DNA of 28,190 nt. Source: Anaerohabitans sp036788095 (GTDB lineage Bacteria; Zhuqueibacterota; Zhuqueibacteria; Residuimicrobiales; Residuimicrobiaceae). A program made the position numbers and the translations under genes. This document shows positions 16,794-25,451 of the stretch, one piece after another (position 1 is the stretch's first letter; each line of letters begins with the position of its first letter). Location of the stretch: positions 1-28,190 of the forward strand of contig DAIQOA010000043.1 in NCBI GenBank assembly GCA_036788095.1, in the 5' to 3' direction. A model generated the notes under the pieces. That model was not told the DNA's origin. It did not search any database and worked only from the letters and a program-made list of their open reading frames with translations.

Positions 16794-19700
16794 ATGAAAA
16801 CGAAAAATGTCTGCTTCGTATGGTGGTTGGCAGTCGCTGTCGGCCTCGGTTTTGCAGGGCGAAGCAATGCGCAGGATTTTTTTGAAGAGCCGGCGCCCCC
16901 GGTGCACCAACAGGGTGTTCTGAAAAATGTCGCAGCGGCCGGAGACGCGCGGATTGCCGTGGCCGGCGGATTTGACTTTAACGACGGCACGCTGCAGGGC
17001 TGGCACACATCGGGTCCGTATGACGAGGACGGCGACGGTCCATTTGCCAGCCATTTTTCCGCCGGTTGGGCTGATGCCGTCAACCACCCGACGGCAAGCC
17101 TCAGCGAAGCGATTGGCAACCATCGTGGGTCCTATAAAATCTGCAACACCCCCGGGCATGGCATCACCAATCCCGGCGCCACGTACTGGATCATGTATTG
17201 GAACTCACCGGATCTTTCCACAGTAACGAATTGGCAGAGTGCCAATGGCTATACGATTCAACTCTTGAACGCTATGGATTTGATCGGCGCCCTCTTGGGA
17301 GAACACCTGACTCTGTATGTCAACCTTCGTGTGACGGTCTACGATCATGATCTGGCCAGGGAACGTTATTTCCGCGCTTTTCCCACCGATCGCGCCATCG
17401 AGACCTGGAACGCAAGTCCGCAATGGATTGGTTTGAGCTATGATTGGACCGCCGTGATGTCCGCCATTCCCCACCATACGATCCGGGAGGTCTATGTCTC
17501 GGTTCGCGGCGCCATGGCCGATCATTCCGAAGGGGCCATCTATCTGGATGAAGTGCAACCCATACTCACCAGCGGCTCAAGCCCGGCCATATCTCTCTCC
17601 ACCACCTCGCTCGATTTCGGGATCGACGAGAATGATTTGACCATTGAGATCTCTAATTCAGGCGGAGGCAGCTTGACCTGGTCCGCGGCCGAGAACCCGG
17701 ACGTTCCCTGGATCACCTCCATTTCTCCATCCTCAGGCACGGGCGCAGGGGTGGTGACCGTGACAGTGGACCGGACCCTGCTGACGGAGGAGGAAGGTAC
17801 GGCTGAAATTCGCCTCACCTCCAACGGCGGCGATAAAACCATCGCGGTGTCCGTTCGAAAAAGTCTGGATACCAAGTGGGTTCATGCCGACATCGAGGCC
17901 AAACTGACGCCCGGGGATGGCGCCGAGGCGGATAACTTTGGCCAGTATGTGGATGTGGACGGCGACTATGTGATTGTCGGAGCGAGCGGGGACAACAATG
18001 CCGCGGGAACCAACGCTGGAGCAGCGTATATCTACCACTGGGATGGCGCCCATTGGATCGAGCAGCAAAAACTGGTCGCCCTGGACGGCGCAGAGGAGGA
18101 TTATTTCGGCTATTCCGTCGGCATCAGCGGAGACTATGCCATCGTCGGCTCCTGTTGGGATGACGATGCGGCGGACAAATCCGGATCAGCTTATATCTTT
18201 AAGCGATCCGGGACGACCTGGACGCAGGAGGCAAAATTGGTCGCCACGGACGCGGGACTGGATAACCGCTTTGGCATCTCTGTGGCCATCGACGGTGAAT
18301 ATGCCCTGGTGGGCGCGTTTTTCGATGACGATTTCAGAACGCGATCGGGATCCGCCTATATTTTCAAACGCAGCGGTTCGACCTGGACGCAACAGGCCAG
18401 GCTGTTGGCTACCGACGGTATGGAGAACGATTGGTTTGGGGTATCGGTCTCTTTAGACGGAGAGCATGCCGCCGTAGGCGCCCGCTATCATGATATGGCG
18501 AGCGTTGTGGATGCAGGGGCTGTCTATGTGTTCCAGAGAGACGGATCAACCTGGAACCAGCAACAGAAAATCACTGCCGGCGATGCGACGGCCGGCGATC
18601 TGTTTCATGAATGTTCCATCCAGGGCGATTGGCTCGCCGTCGGCGCTTACCGCAGCGACAGCAAAGCGAAGGACGCCGGCGCGGTCTATTTGTTCCATCG
18701 AGAGGGTTCCTCATGGATCGAGCGGCAAAAGCTCACGGCAGAGGACGGCGCCGAGGGAGATTGGTTTGCGGCGCATACCGCGCTCAACGGAGATTGTCTG
18801 GTGGTGGGCGCCTATCTGGACGACGATAACGGCAAGGATTCGGGCTCGCTCTATGTTTTCCGCCTGGACGGCACCGGATGGCGGCAGGAGACCAAGATCA
18901 TTCCCAGCGACGGCGCGGAAGGCGACTGGTTCGGTCTGCCGGTAAACATGGCGGGATCATGGTTGGTCACCGGCGCAAGACAGCATGATCTAAACGGCAG
19001 CAACGCCGGCGCCATTTATATCTTCAAGTACGAAGACAAAAACAGATGGATTCGCGAGGACATTGAAAGCAAAATTTTAGCGACAGATGCATCGGAAAAG
19101 GATTTGTTCGGAAGCTTTGTCGATAAGGATGGAGACTATATCATTGTCGGTGCGCCATACGAAGACAATGCAGCCGGAGCCGATGCCGGCGCTGCCTATG
19201 TGTATCATTGGGACGGCATGAACTGGATTGAGCAACAAAAACTCGTGGCGCTCGATGGGGCGGTAGAGGATTATTTCGGTTATTCGGTGGGCATCAGCGG
19301 CGATTATGCCGTGATCGGCGCTTGCTGGGATGATGACGCGGCCGACAAGTCGGGCTCAGCCTATATTTTCAAAAGGACAGGTTCACATTGGGCGCAGCAA
19401 GCCAAACTGACCGCCAATGATGCGGGCGCGGATAACCGGTTCGGCATTTCCGCGACCATCGATGGAGAGTATGTCCTGGTGGGCGCTTTTTTCGATGATG
19501 ATTTCGGCACGCGATCAGGTTCGGCTTATATTTTCAAACGGAATGGAACAACCTGGACCCAACAGGCGCGATTGCTGGCATCGGACGGCGCCGCCAACGA
19601 CTGGTTTGGCGTCTCCCTGGCTTTGGATGGGGAGTATGCGGCGGTCGGCTCTCGCTATCATGACCAGGGGGCGGTCAGCGACGCCGGCGCCGTATACATC

Positions 19701-20546
19701 TATAAAAGGTCCGGCACGATCTGGAGCGAACAACAAAAGCTGGTGGCCGGGGACGGCGCCGCAGCGGATCTTTTTCATGAATGCTCCATCGCGGGACCAT
19801 GGCTGGCCATTGGCGCCTATCAGAGTGACAGCAAGGCAAAGAACGCCGGAGCGGTCTACCTTTTCCATCGGGACGGCGAGGTCTGGAGCGAACGGCAAAA
19901 GATTCTGGCTGACGACGGCGCAGAAGGGGATCTTTTCGGCGCTCGTACCTCCCTTGACGAAAACGGCCTGATCGTGGGCGCTTATCTGGACGACGACAAT
20001 GGCAAGGACTCTGGATCGCTCTATGTCTTCCGTTATGACGGCAGCCAGTGGCTGCAGGAGACCAAGATCATCGCCGGCGACGGCGCGACAGAGGATTGGT
20101 TCGGTTTGCCCGTGGTTCATGATGCGGGATGGATCGTTGCCGGCGCCAGGCAGAATGATGAAAAGGGCGCCAACTCGGGCGCGATCTATATCTACCGGTA
20201 CCTGAACCCCACTACCGTGATCGAGGAAAAAGAACGTTGTCTGCCAAGCTCCTGTCGGCTGCAGCAAAATTATCCCAATCCCTTCAATCCCCAGACCACG
20301 ATCCGCTATCAGCTTTCTGACCCGGCTGAAGCGATCCTCACCATCTACAATGGCAGGGGGCGGACAGTGGCGGTCCTGGATCAGGGACGGCAAGCCCAGG
20401 GAGAGCACACGGTAGTGTGGCGAGGCTTGGATGACAGGGGACAACCGGTCTCCTCCGGTCTATATCTCTATCGCCTGGAGGTGCGGCCGACAGCGACGGA
20501 TGATCCTTTGTTCATGGACATGAAAAAAATGATCTTTTTGAAATGA
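16794..20546 (+). CDS. Secreted FG-GAP double-propeller protein with T9SS-type sorting domain
   Basis: ATG 16794 is eight bases after GGAGG and gives a signal peptide cleaved near 'AGRSNA|QDFFEE' (~26); 1250 residues. Residues ~55-260 resemble a jelly-roll or carbohydrate-binding-like module ('FDFNDGTLQGWHTSGP', then 'EGAIYLDEVQPI'). About 263-359 is a BACON/anchor-like beta-sandwich ('LDFGIDENDLTIEISNSGGG'). Then come 14 FG-GAP-type blades of ~55 residues, each like 'DYFGYSVGISGDYAIVGSCW...SGSAYIFKRSG', arranged as two sets of seven (371-760 and 761-~1140). The last ~98 residues are the sorting domain starting 'LQQNYPNPFNPQTTIRY'. Integrin-like propellers bind ligands, often with calcium, so a surface binding or adhesion role is inferred. 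It is followed by the LVIVD gene on the same strand. Confidence 0.9.
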   Translation: MKTKNVCFVWWLAVAVGLGFAGRSNAQDFFEEPAPPVHQQGVLKNVAAAGDARIAVAGGFDFNDGTLQGWHTSGPYDEDGDGPFASHFSAGWADAVNHPTASLSEAIGNHRGSYKICNTPGHGITNPGATYWIMYWNSPDLSTVTNWQSANGYTIQLLNAMDLIGALLGEHLTLYVNLRVTVYDHDLARERYFRAFPTDRAIETWNASPQWIGLSYDWTAVMSAIPHHTIREVYVSVRGAMADHSEGAIYLDEVQPILTSGSSPAISLSTTSLDFGIDENDLTIEISNSGGGSLTWSAAENPDVPWITSISPSSGTGAGVVTVTVDRTLLTEEEGTAEIRLTSNGGDKTIAVSVRKSLDTKWVHADIEAKLTPGDGAEADNFGQYVDVDGDYVIVGASGDNNAAGTNAGAAYIYHWDGAHWIEQQKLVALDGAEEDYFGYSVGISGDYAIVGSCWDDDAADKSGSAYIFKRSGTTWTQEAKLVATDAGLDNRFGISVAIDGEYALVGAFFDDDFRTRSGSAYIFKRSGSTWTQQARLLATDGMENDWFGVSVSLDGEHAAVGARYHDMASVVDAGAVYVFQRDGSTWNQQQKITAGDATAGDLFHECSIQGDWLAVGAYRSDSKAKDAGAVYLFHREGSSWIERQKLTAEDGAEGDWFAAHTALNGDCLVVGAYLDDDNGKDSGSLYVFRLDGTGWRQETKIIPSDGAEGDWFGLPVNMAGSWLVTGARQHDLNGSNAGAIYIFKYEDKNRWIREDIESKILATDASEKDLFGSFVDKDGDYIIVGAPYEDNAAGADAGAAYVYHWDGMNWIEQQKLVALDGAVEDYFGYSVGISGDYAVIGACWDDDAADKSGSAYIFKRTGSHWAQQAKLTANDAGADNRFGISATIDGEYVLVGAFFDDDFGTRSGSAYIFKRNGTTWTQQARLLASDGAANDWFGVSLALDGEYAAVGSRYHDQGAVSDAGAVYIYKRSGTIWSEQQKLVAGDGAAADLFHECSIAGPWLAIGAYQSDSKAKNAGAVYLFHRDGEVWSERQKILADDGAEGDLFGARTSLDENGLIVGAYLDDDNGKDSGSLYVFRYDGSQWLQETKIIAGDGATEDWFGLPVVHDAGWIVAGARQNDEKGANSGAIYIYRYLNPTTVIEEKERCLPSSCRLQQNYPNPFNPQTTIRYQLSDPAEAILTIYNGRGRTVAVLDQGRQAQGEHTVVWRGLDDRGQPVSSGLYLYRLEVRPTATDDPLFMDMKKMIFLK
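17904..20210 (+). repeat. Internal tandem duplication of a seven-blade FG-GAP array
   Basis: Unit 1 (17904-19073, 390 codons) and unit 2 (19074 to ~20210) align blade by blade. Corresponding blades match far better than neighbouring blades: blade 2 shares 'EDYFGYSVGISGDYA' and 'WDDDAADKSGSAYIFKR', blade 3 'VGAFFDDDF' and 'TRSGSAYIFKR', blade 5 'DLFHECSI', blade 6 'VGAYLDDDNGKDSGSLYVFR'. A whole seven-blade propeller was therefore duplicated as one unit after its blades had diverged. Confidence 0.85.
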
Positions 20547-20591
20547 TCTGCCGCGGGATCTCCATACCCGGCTCGTTCGGCTTCGTAGGAG
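20259..20591 (+). repeat. Duplicated 3' block, copy A (sorting domain plus flank)
   Basis: It begins at CTGCAGCAAAAT and aligns without gaps to 22577-22909. The 288 coding bases are very similar by eye (long identical runs such as CCCAATCCCTTCAATCCCCA), and the match continues about 40 bases beyond the stop codon (GGGATCTCCATA and surroundings). Read on the minus strand, that flank gives 'PNEPGMEIPRQ', resembling the 'PRELDMEIPW' C-terminus of the hydrolase gene next to copy B. Confidence 0.8.
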
Positions 20592-20698
20592 GGCTTTGCG
20601 TGGGTGCGCTCCGGATGGTGGCAGGCTGTTGAGTTAATGAGATCCGGCGGTGAGGTAAAAAAAGCACCTTGACCGGATGAAAAAGAAAGGTAAAGCTT
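20547..20698. other. Intergenic spacer with apparent gene-end relic
   Basis: The first ~45 bases look like a degenerate copy of the 3' end of the GH67-like gene (see the duplicated block). The rest holds only a weak AAAGG ribosome site (20686-20690) for the next gene. I see no terminator. Confidence 0.5.
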
Positions 20699-22864
20699 AT
20701 GAAATACCGCTTGAGCTTTTTTCTCCTTATCTGCATGCCGTTGATTTTTGTTCAGTCTGTCCTATCCGATGACAGCGAGAACTGCACACTGTTGGGCCGC
20801 TGGGCGCACGGCCCCTGTCAAGCGGTGGCGTTGAAAAACGGCTTGGCTTTTTTCGGCGACGGCGCTTATCTTTCCATTGTCGAGTTGACCGCTGGCAACG
20901 ATCCCATTCCCTGCGCGGAGATCCTCCATTCTTCACCGGTCATAGCCATTGCCGCTGACGGAGTGATTGCGTATGTGGCCGAATATGATTCGGTGCTGCA
21001 CATTTACAATTACACGGATCGCACCCATCCGAACGAAGTGGCCTTATTGTCGCTTGACGGTCGTATCTATGATGTGGTAGTGGATAACGGCTATCTCTAT
21101 GCTACCAGCACTTGGGGGTTGCGCATTGTAGATATCTCGACGCCTTCGAACCCAGTGCTTGTTGCCAAACTCGATCTGTCGGGAAATGTCGGGAAGATTG
21201 CGGTCCATGGTGATGTGGTTTTTCTGGCCTCATATGAAGAAGGATTGCGCATCATCAACGTGGCCGATCGAGCCCACCCTGCAGAGATCGCCGTATTCAA
21301 ACAAGGCAATAAGGTCACCGGCGTGGCGACGGCAGGCCACTATGTCTACACCACCGACCTGAGTGGTCGAGTGCACATCATCGATGTCTCGGATCCGGCA
21401 AACCCGCAGGAAAAGAGCGTTATGAGTGGAGGCAGCTCCGCCTATGATGTGGCTTGTGATTCCGGTTATGTCTACGCGGCCAATTCGTCCAATGGTTTGA
21501 AAATCTATGATGTCCGGGATCCGCTCAATCCTGTTCAAATGGGCACTTTTCGGAGCGATGGAAATATTCAAGCGGTGGCCGCTGAAGGAGCGTTCGCGGT
21601 AGTGCATCATGCGGACGGCAAAATGATCGTTGTGGATATCAGCGATCGAAAAAATCCGAAAGAGATCGTCAGGTACGCTTTTAGTCAGGCGAAACAGATC
21701 GCTGCGAGCGGCCGGTATGGCTATCTGGCCAACGGTTCTGCCGGACTGACTATTCTTGACATCGCGGATTTCGCCCACCTTTCCGCTGTGGGCTCTTTTG
21801 CGATCAATGGCTATTGTCGCGATGTGGAAGTGGATGATCGCGTACTCTATCTTCCTGGTGGTAGAGGAGAATTGCACATCCTCGATCTTGCCAATCCGCT
21901 GCAACCAACAAAGATCAGCGCTTTTGCGTCAGAGGGGAATTTGTATCTGGCGGCAAAAAAAGGCGACTATCTCTATATTTCAAAACGGGACAGTGGATTG
22001 CTGATTGTTGATGTCCACGATATTCTCCATCCCCAGCGAAAGGGTTTTTTCGCGACCACCAACGAGATCAGAGCCATCACCGTGAACGATCATTTTGTTT
22101 ACCTTGCTAATGATCAAGCGGGGCTGCGCATCATCGATGTAGCAGATCCCGCCCATCCGGTGGAAACCGCTTGCTATCTTCCTCCGAACTATTGTTTCGA
22201 CGTGAGTGTCGGTCATGGCCGTGCCTATGTAGCCAATGGCAGTCGTGGGCTGGCGATCGTTGATGTTTCCGATCCCGCGCATCCCAGCGAGATCAGCGTT
22301 TTTGAAACCAATGGATATTGTTCAGGCGTTGCCGTGGATGAGCCCTATGTGTATGTGGCAGACTATAGCCACGGCCTGCGCGTCATCGATGTGACGAATC
22401 CGGCTCAGCCCGTAGAGGTCGGCCATTACGATACCGGCTTTGAAGCCTTAGCGGTGACGGTGGTGGGCGGTCACTGCTATGTCATGGATGAAGATAACGG
22501 CGTGTATGTCATTCACTTTGATGCTCCGACAGCGGTACGCCATCAACGGGATTCCGCCGCACCGCAAGAGTACGAGCTGCAGCAAAATCATCCCAATCCC
22601 TTCAATCCCCAGACCACGATCCGCTATCGGCTTCCTCATCCGGCACAGGCGGTACTCACCATTTACGACGGCAGGGGGCGGAGGGTGGCGGCCCTGGATC
22701 AGGGACGGCAAGCCCCGGGAGAGCACGCGGTAGTGTGGCGAGGCCTGAACGACAGCGGACAACCGGTGTCCTCCGGACTTTATTTTTATCGCCTGGAGGT
22801 GCAGCCGACCGCCTCGGATGATCCTTTGTTGATGGGTTTGAAAAAAATGATCTTTTTGAAATGA
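20699..22864 (+). CDS. Secreted LVIVD-repeat protein with T9SS-type sorting domain
   Basis: ATG 20699, eight bases after AAAGG, gives a signal peptide ('MKYRLSFFLLICMPLIFVQS'); 721 residues. Residues ~35-610 are about 14 LVIVD-family repeats of ~42 residues with the core 'VYVADYSHGLRVIDVTNPAQ' and variants such as 'VYLANDQAGLRIIDVADPAH', predicted to fold as beta-propeller(s). The C-terminal 98 residues ('LQQNHPNPFNPQTTIRYRLP' onward) form the FlgD-like sorting domain and are almost the same as in the preceding FG-GAP protein. LVIVD proteins are generally extracellular with no known enzymatic activity; a binding or scaffold role at the cell surface is inferred. The stop codon is one base from that of the convergent hydrolase gene. 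Confidence 0.88.
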   Translation: MKYRLSFFLLICMPLIFVQSVLSDDSENCTLLGRWAHGPCQAVALKNGLAFFGDGAYLSIVELTAGNDPIPCAEILHSSPVIAIAADGVIAYVAEYDSVLHIYNYTDRTHPNEVALLSLDGRIYDVVVDNGYLYATSTWGLRIVDISTPSNPVLVAKLDLSGNVGKIAVHGDVVFLASYEEGLRIINVADRAHPAEIAVFKQGNKVTGVATAGHYVYTTDLSGRVHIIDVSDPANPQEKSVMSGGSSAYDVACDSGYVYAANSSNGLKIYDVRDPLNPVQMGTFRSDGNIQAVAAEGAFAVVHHADGKMIVVDISDRKNPKEIVRYAFSQAKQIAASGRYGYLANGSAGLTILDIADFAHLSAVGSFAINGYCRDVEVDDRVLYLPGGRGELHILDLANPLQPTKISAFASEGNLYLAAKKGDYLYISKRDSGLLIVDVHDILHPQRKGFFATTNEIRAITVNDHFVYLANDQAGLRIIDVADPAHPVETACYLPPNYCFDVSVGHGRAYVANGSRGLAIVDVSDPAHPSEISVFETNGYCSGVAVDEPYVYVADYSHGLRVIDVTNPAQPVEVGHYDTGFEALAVTVVGGHCYVMDEDNGVYVIHFDAPTAVRHQRDSAAPQEYELQQNHPNPFNPQTTIRYRLPHPAQAVLTIYDGRGRRVAALDQGRQAPGEHAVVWRGLNDSGQPVSSGLYFYRLEVQPTASDDPLLMGLKKMIFLK

Positions 22865-22909
22865 ACTACCACGGGATCTCCATATCCAGCTCTCTCGGAG
22901 CCGCGGGAA
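22577..22909 (+). repeat. Duplicated 3' block, copy B (sorting domain plus end of convergent gene)
   Basis: This partner of 20259-20591 covers the last 288 bases of the LVIVD gene and, antisense, about the last 15 codons of the GH67-like gene. Because the flank is a functional gene end here but a broken relic at copy A, the block was probably copied from here, or from a similar pair, to the FG-GAP gene. Confidence 0.75.
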
Positions 22910-25325
22910 TGTAATACAGATCGAATTTCATCCAATCTTTGCCGCCCGGGACATCGTACAGATAAACCCGGGCGGTATAATCATTCTTTGCGGCGGGTTG
23001 TTCAAAGATAAACGGATGAATCGGCCGCGAGTAGAGATCCACGGGGATCACGGTCACCTCTTGCTCCGGCAAGGGAGCGAAGAATTTTGCCTCCTGGACC
23101 AGCGGTCCGTCCCACTGCAGATGCTCGATCCAGTAGCGGTCGTCCTTGATGTGTAAAATATCACGGCCGTCAATCTCCACCTCAAAGTGGAGGAACTTGA
23201 CCGCACGGTCGCGGTGCTCTTGCAAGACCTGCGCGTAGCGCTGTTGCTGTCGGGCAAGCGTTTTTTCTATCTCTTTGTTGGTCGGCGCTTTGGCCAGCCG
23301 TTCTTCCGCCGCAGGTCTGTCCCGCACCATCTCTTCCGCATTGCTGACAAGTTGATCGATGCCAAAGAGCTCATACTTGTATCCTGGATCCGCCTTGAAC
23401 CGCTCGATGGTGCGGGTAAGGCGGGATAACGCATGGTCCAGCGAGTCCCGCTGGGCCGGCGCCGGCTTTTCGCGATAGGCGAAATAAGCAAAGGCGGTTT
23501 CCACGTAGGAGAGGTTGGTGGCAATCAGCTGTCGTGTCATCTCTAATGCATTTTCTGTTTTAGCTGCCAGCGCCTGGTCCGCGATGAGCGGCCGCGCCTC
23601 TTCGAACAGCTGCTGCATGCGCACTGCGGTGTTCAGGCCGTGGTGCAGGTACAGGAACGTCTCCGCTTGCCATGGTTTGCAGCGCAGATAGATTTCGTGG
23701 AGAAAGTCCATATGCTCCCGGCCGTGATCCAAGCCGGAATAGCCCATGGCCGGGAACTGACCGACGCGCATGTGGACAAAGGAATTGAATTTGCCGTAGG
23801 ACACCGGCTCGATGTGCAGGCCATACTGATAGGCGACCGGTGACAGCAGATGGATGGCAGCCATTTTTTCAGCCGCCTTGGCGCCGAAATGGATCGCGCA
23901 GTAATCGCGCGCGATGTCGTTGATGTCCTCATTCAGGTCCCAGGACAGACGGTAAAGCACATAGCTGGTCATGCTGCGCGTATTCCATGCGTCCATCCGT
24001 CCGCCGGCCAGAAAGCCGCTGCCGTCTACATTGGCTTCCGGCGACCGGGTGAAGGTCTGCAGTCCCGCCTGAAAATAGGCCGCGGGAAAGGTCGGAAAGA
24101 TGTTTGACCCGGACCCCTCGTAATAATTCATCGTCTCGAATCCGACCACGGTCTGATGCGGGGTGAGATTGAACGTCGGATTATAGGGCTGAAACCACCA
24201 GCGGTCCGCGGCGGTCACCTTTGGGATCAGATAGAGATTGCGCGTGGATATCTCATCGGTGAATATTTTCTTAAACACGTCCGGCTGGTTGTGCTGTTCG
24301 TAGGACACCAGACTCCAGGTGAAATGAAAATAAGTTTTATCGAACTCGTTGACCACGACGTCCTGTATTTTTTTAACAAACGTGCGAAAACGCAGATCCA
24401 GCGGCCAGAGGCAGTCGGACGGTTCGTGCATCACGTCATAGGCGCGATAGTCATCCCAGAATCCAGAGATGTCGTCGTTGCACAGTTCGATGCCGTCGAG
24501 TTCCGGCAACGCGGTGAACAGCAGCCGGTACTTGGTCTGAAGCGCCTCCCAGAACAGCGAATCGCAGGGCGACAGCGAAGCGCCGGTTTTTTCCAGCAGA
24601 GAAGGGTGGAAGGTGAATTCGTTGGCAAAGCTGAAATATTTCAAGTGCAGTCGGTGCGCCTGTTCGATGAGCGCCCTGGTTTTCAGGCGGTTCTGTTCAT
24701 TGCGCTGTCTCTCCGGTTTAGAATCCCATGGCACCAGATCCAGCACCGCTGGGCCGGACACCCAGTTGATAGAGTGGCGCAAGGCGTTTTGCATCTCCTC
24801 TCGAGATTCTCCGCCGCTGCCATGGCGGCCCCAGGCCAGACTGACCCGTACCGGCAGGTCCGGCTCCCTTCTTACGTTGAGGTCCGGCAAAGCCCTGAAC
24901 ACGCGCAACCGGTCCCATAGCCAATACAATCCATAGACTTCGCCGATGAGAGAGCCGCCGGCGACCACGATCACCCTGCGGCCATCGATCTCGCGGCTGA
25001 CGATCTCGTAACCCTGCTCGTTCGTCAGACCCTGCAAGGTGATGGCATGCTTTTGCAGCAGTCTTTTGGTCACCCGGTTGCGCCCGGCATCGCCGACCAA
25101 CACGGCATGGGTAGCCGGCAGGACTCGGTCCTCGGCCATGGCAAAGGAGAGCCCCAAGGCCGCCCCGGTCTGCTGCAGGTCCTGGACCGCGACCGCCACG
25201 GCCTCGTCCTGCTGCAGGGCGTTGCTGCAGACGATGGTCCAGGATTCCGCGCTGAACGACACACCGATCCCCATCAGGCTGCAGGTCCACAGAATTTTCC
25301 AACGGTGAACGATAAAATTTATCAT
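22866..25325 (-). CDS. Exported GH67-like glycoside hydrolase (alpha-glucuronidase-like)
   Basis: It is 819 residues from ATG 25325 (AAAGG eight bases ahead), with an N-terminal export signal ('MINFIVHRWKILWTCSLMGI' ... 'SFSAES'). Residues ~28-150 resemble the N-terminal alpha/beta domain of GH67 and GH20 enzymes ('HAVLVGDAGRNRVTKRLL', 'RRVIVVAGGSLIGEVYGLYW', 'LWDRLRV'). The middle is TIM-barrel-like ('LDGIELCNDDISGFWDDYRA', 'YFHFTWSLVSYEQH'), and ~450-500 has 'MTSYVLYRLSWDLNEDINDI', similar to the conserved C-terminal part of GH67. A helical region (~550-700) and a beta-rich tail follow. GH67 enzymes release 4-O-methyl-glucuronate from xylo-oligosaccharides; I cannot confirm the catalytic residues, so it may be a divergent GH67/GH115-like family. 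It follows the esterase gene by 126 bases on the same strand. Confidence 0.65.
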   Translation of the reverse strand: MINFIVHRWKILWTCSLMGIGVSFSAESWTIVCSNALQQDEAVAVAVQDLQQTGAALGLSFAMAEDRVLPATHAVLVGDAGRNRVTKRLLQKHAITLQGLTNEQGYEIVSREIDGRRVIVVAGGSLIGEVYGLYWLWDRLRVFRALPDLNVRREPDLPVRVSLAWGRHGSGGESREEMQNALRHSINWVSGPAVLDLVPWDSKPERQRNEQNRLKTRALIEQAHRLHLKYFSFANEFTFHPSLLEKTGASLSPCDSLFWEALQTKYRLLFTALPELDGIELCNDDISGFWDDYRAYDVMHEPSDCLWPLDLRFRTFVKKIQDVVVNEFDKTYFHFTWSLVSYEQHNQPDVFKKIFTDEISTRNLYLIPKVTAADRWWFQPYNPTFNLTPHQTVVGFETMNYYEGSGSNIFPTFPAAYFQAGLQTFTRSPEANVDGSGFLAGGRMDAWNTRSMTSYVLYRLSWDLNEDINDIARDYCAIHFGAKAAEKMAAIHLLSPVAYQYGLHIEPVSYGKFNSFVHMRVGQFPAMGYSGLDHGREHMDFLHEIYLRCKPWQAETFLYLHHGLNTAVRMQQLFEEARPLIADQALAAKTENALEMTRQLIATNLSYVETAFAYFAYREKPAPAQRDSLDHALSRLTRTIERFKADPGYKYELFGIDQLVSNAEEMVRDRPAAEERLAKAPTNKEIEKTLARQQQRYAQVLQEHRDRAVKFLHFEVEIDGRDILHIKDDRYWIEHLQWDGPLVQEAKFFAPLPEQEVTVIPVDLYSRPIHPFIFEQPAAKNDYTARVYLYDVPGGKDWMKFDLYYIPAAPRELDMEIPW

Positions 25326-25451
25326 GTCAGGACCTTTCTAATTATATACCGGCAATCTATTAACTGCATTCAATGCTCTTGTCGATTTCGCTTGTATCGG
25401 GGTCTTGAGGAGAACAAGCAGAAGGAAATCGTTCGGCCTGCCGGTGTTCTT
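25326..25451 (-). promoter_or_regulatory. Spacer with TATAAT element before the GH67-like gene
   Basis: On the minus strand a TATAAT (25346-25341) lies 15 bases before the start codon, within GTATATAATTAG. I find no good -35 at 16-18 bases. A nearly identical ATATAATT occurs just ahead of the esterase start. It is either a weak promoter or chance in an AT-rich spacer; the esterase gene may also read through. Confidence 0.3.
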
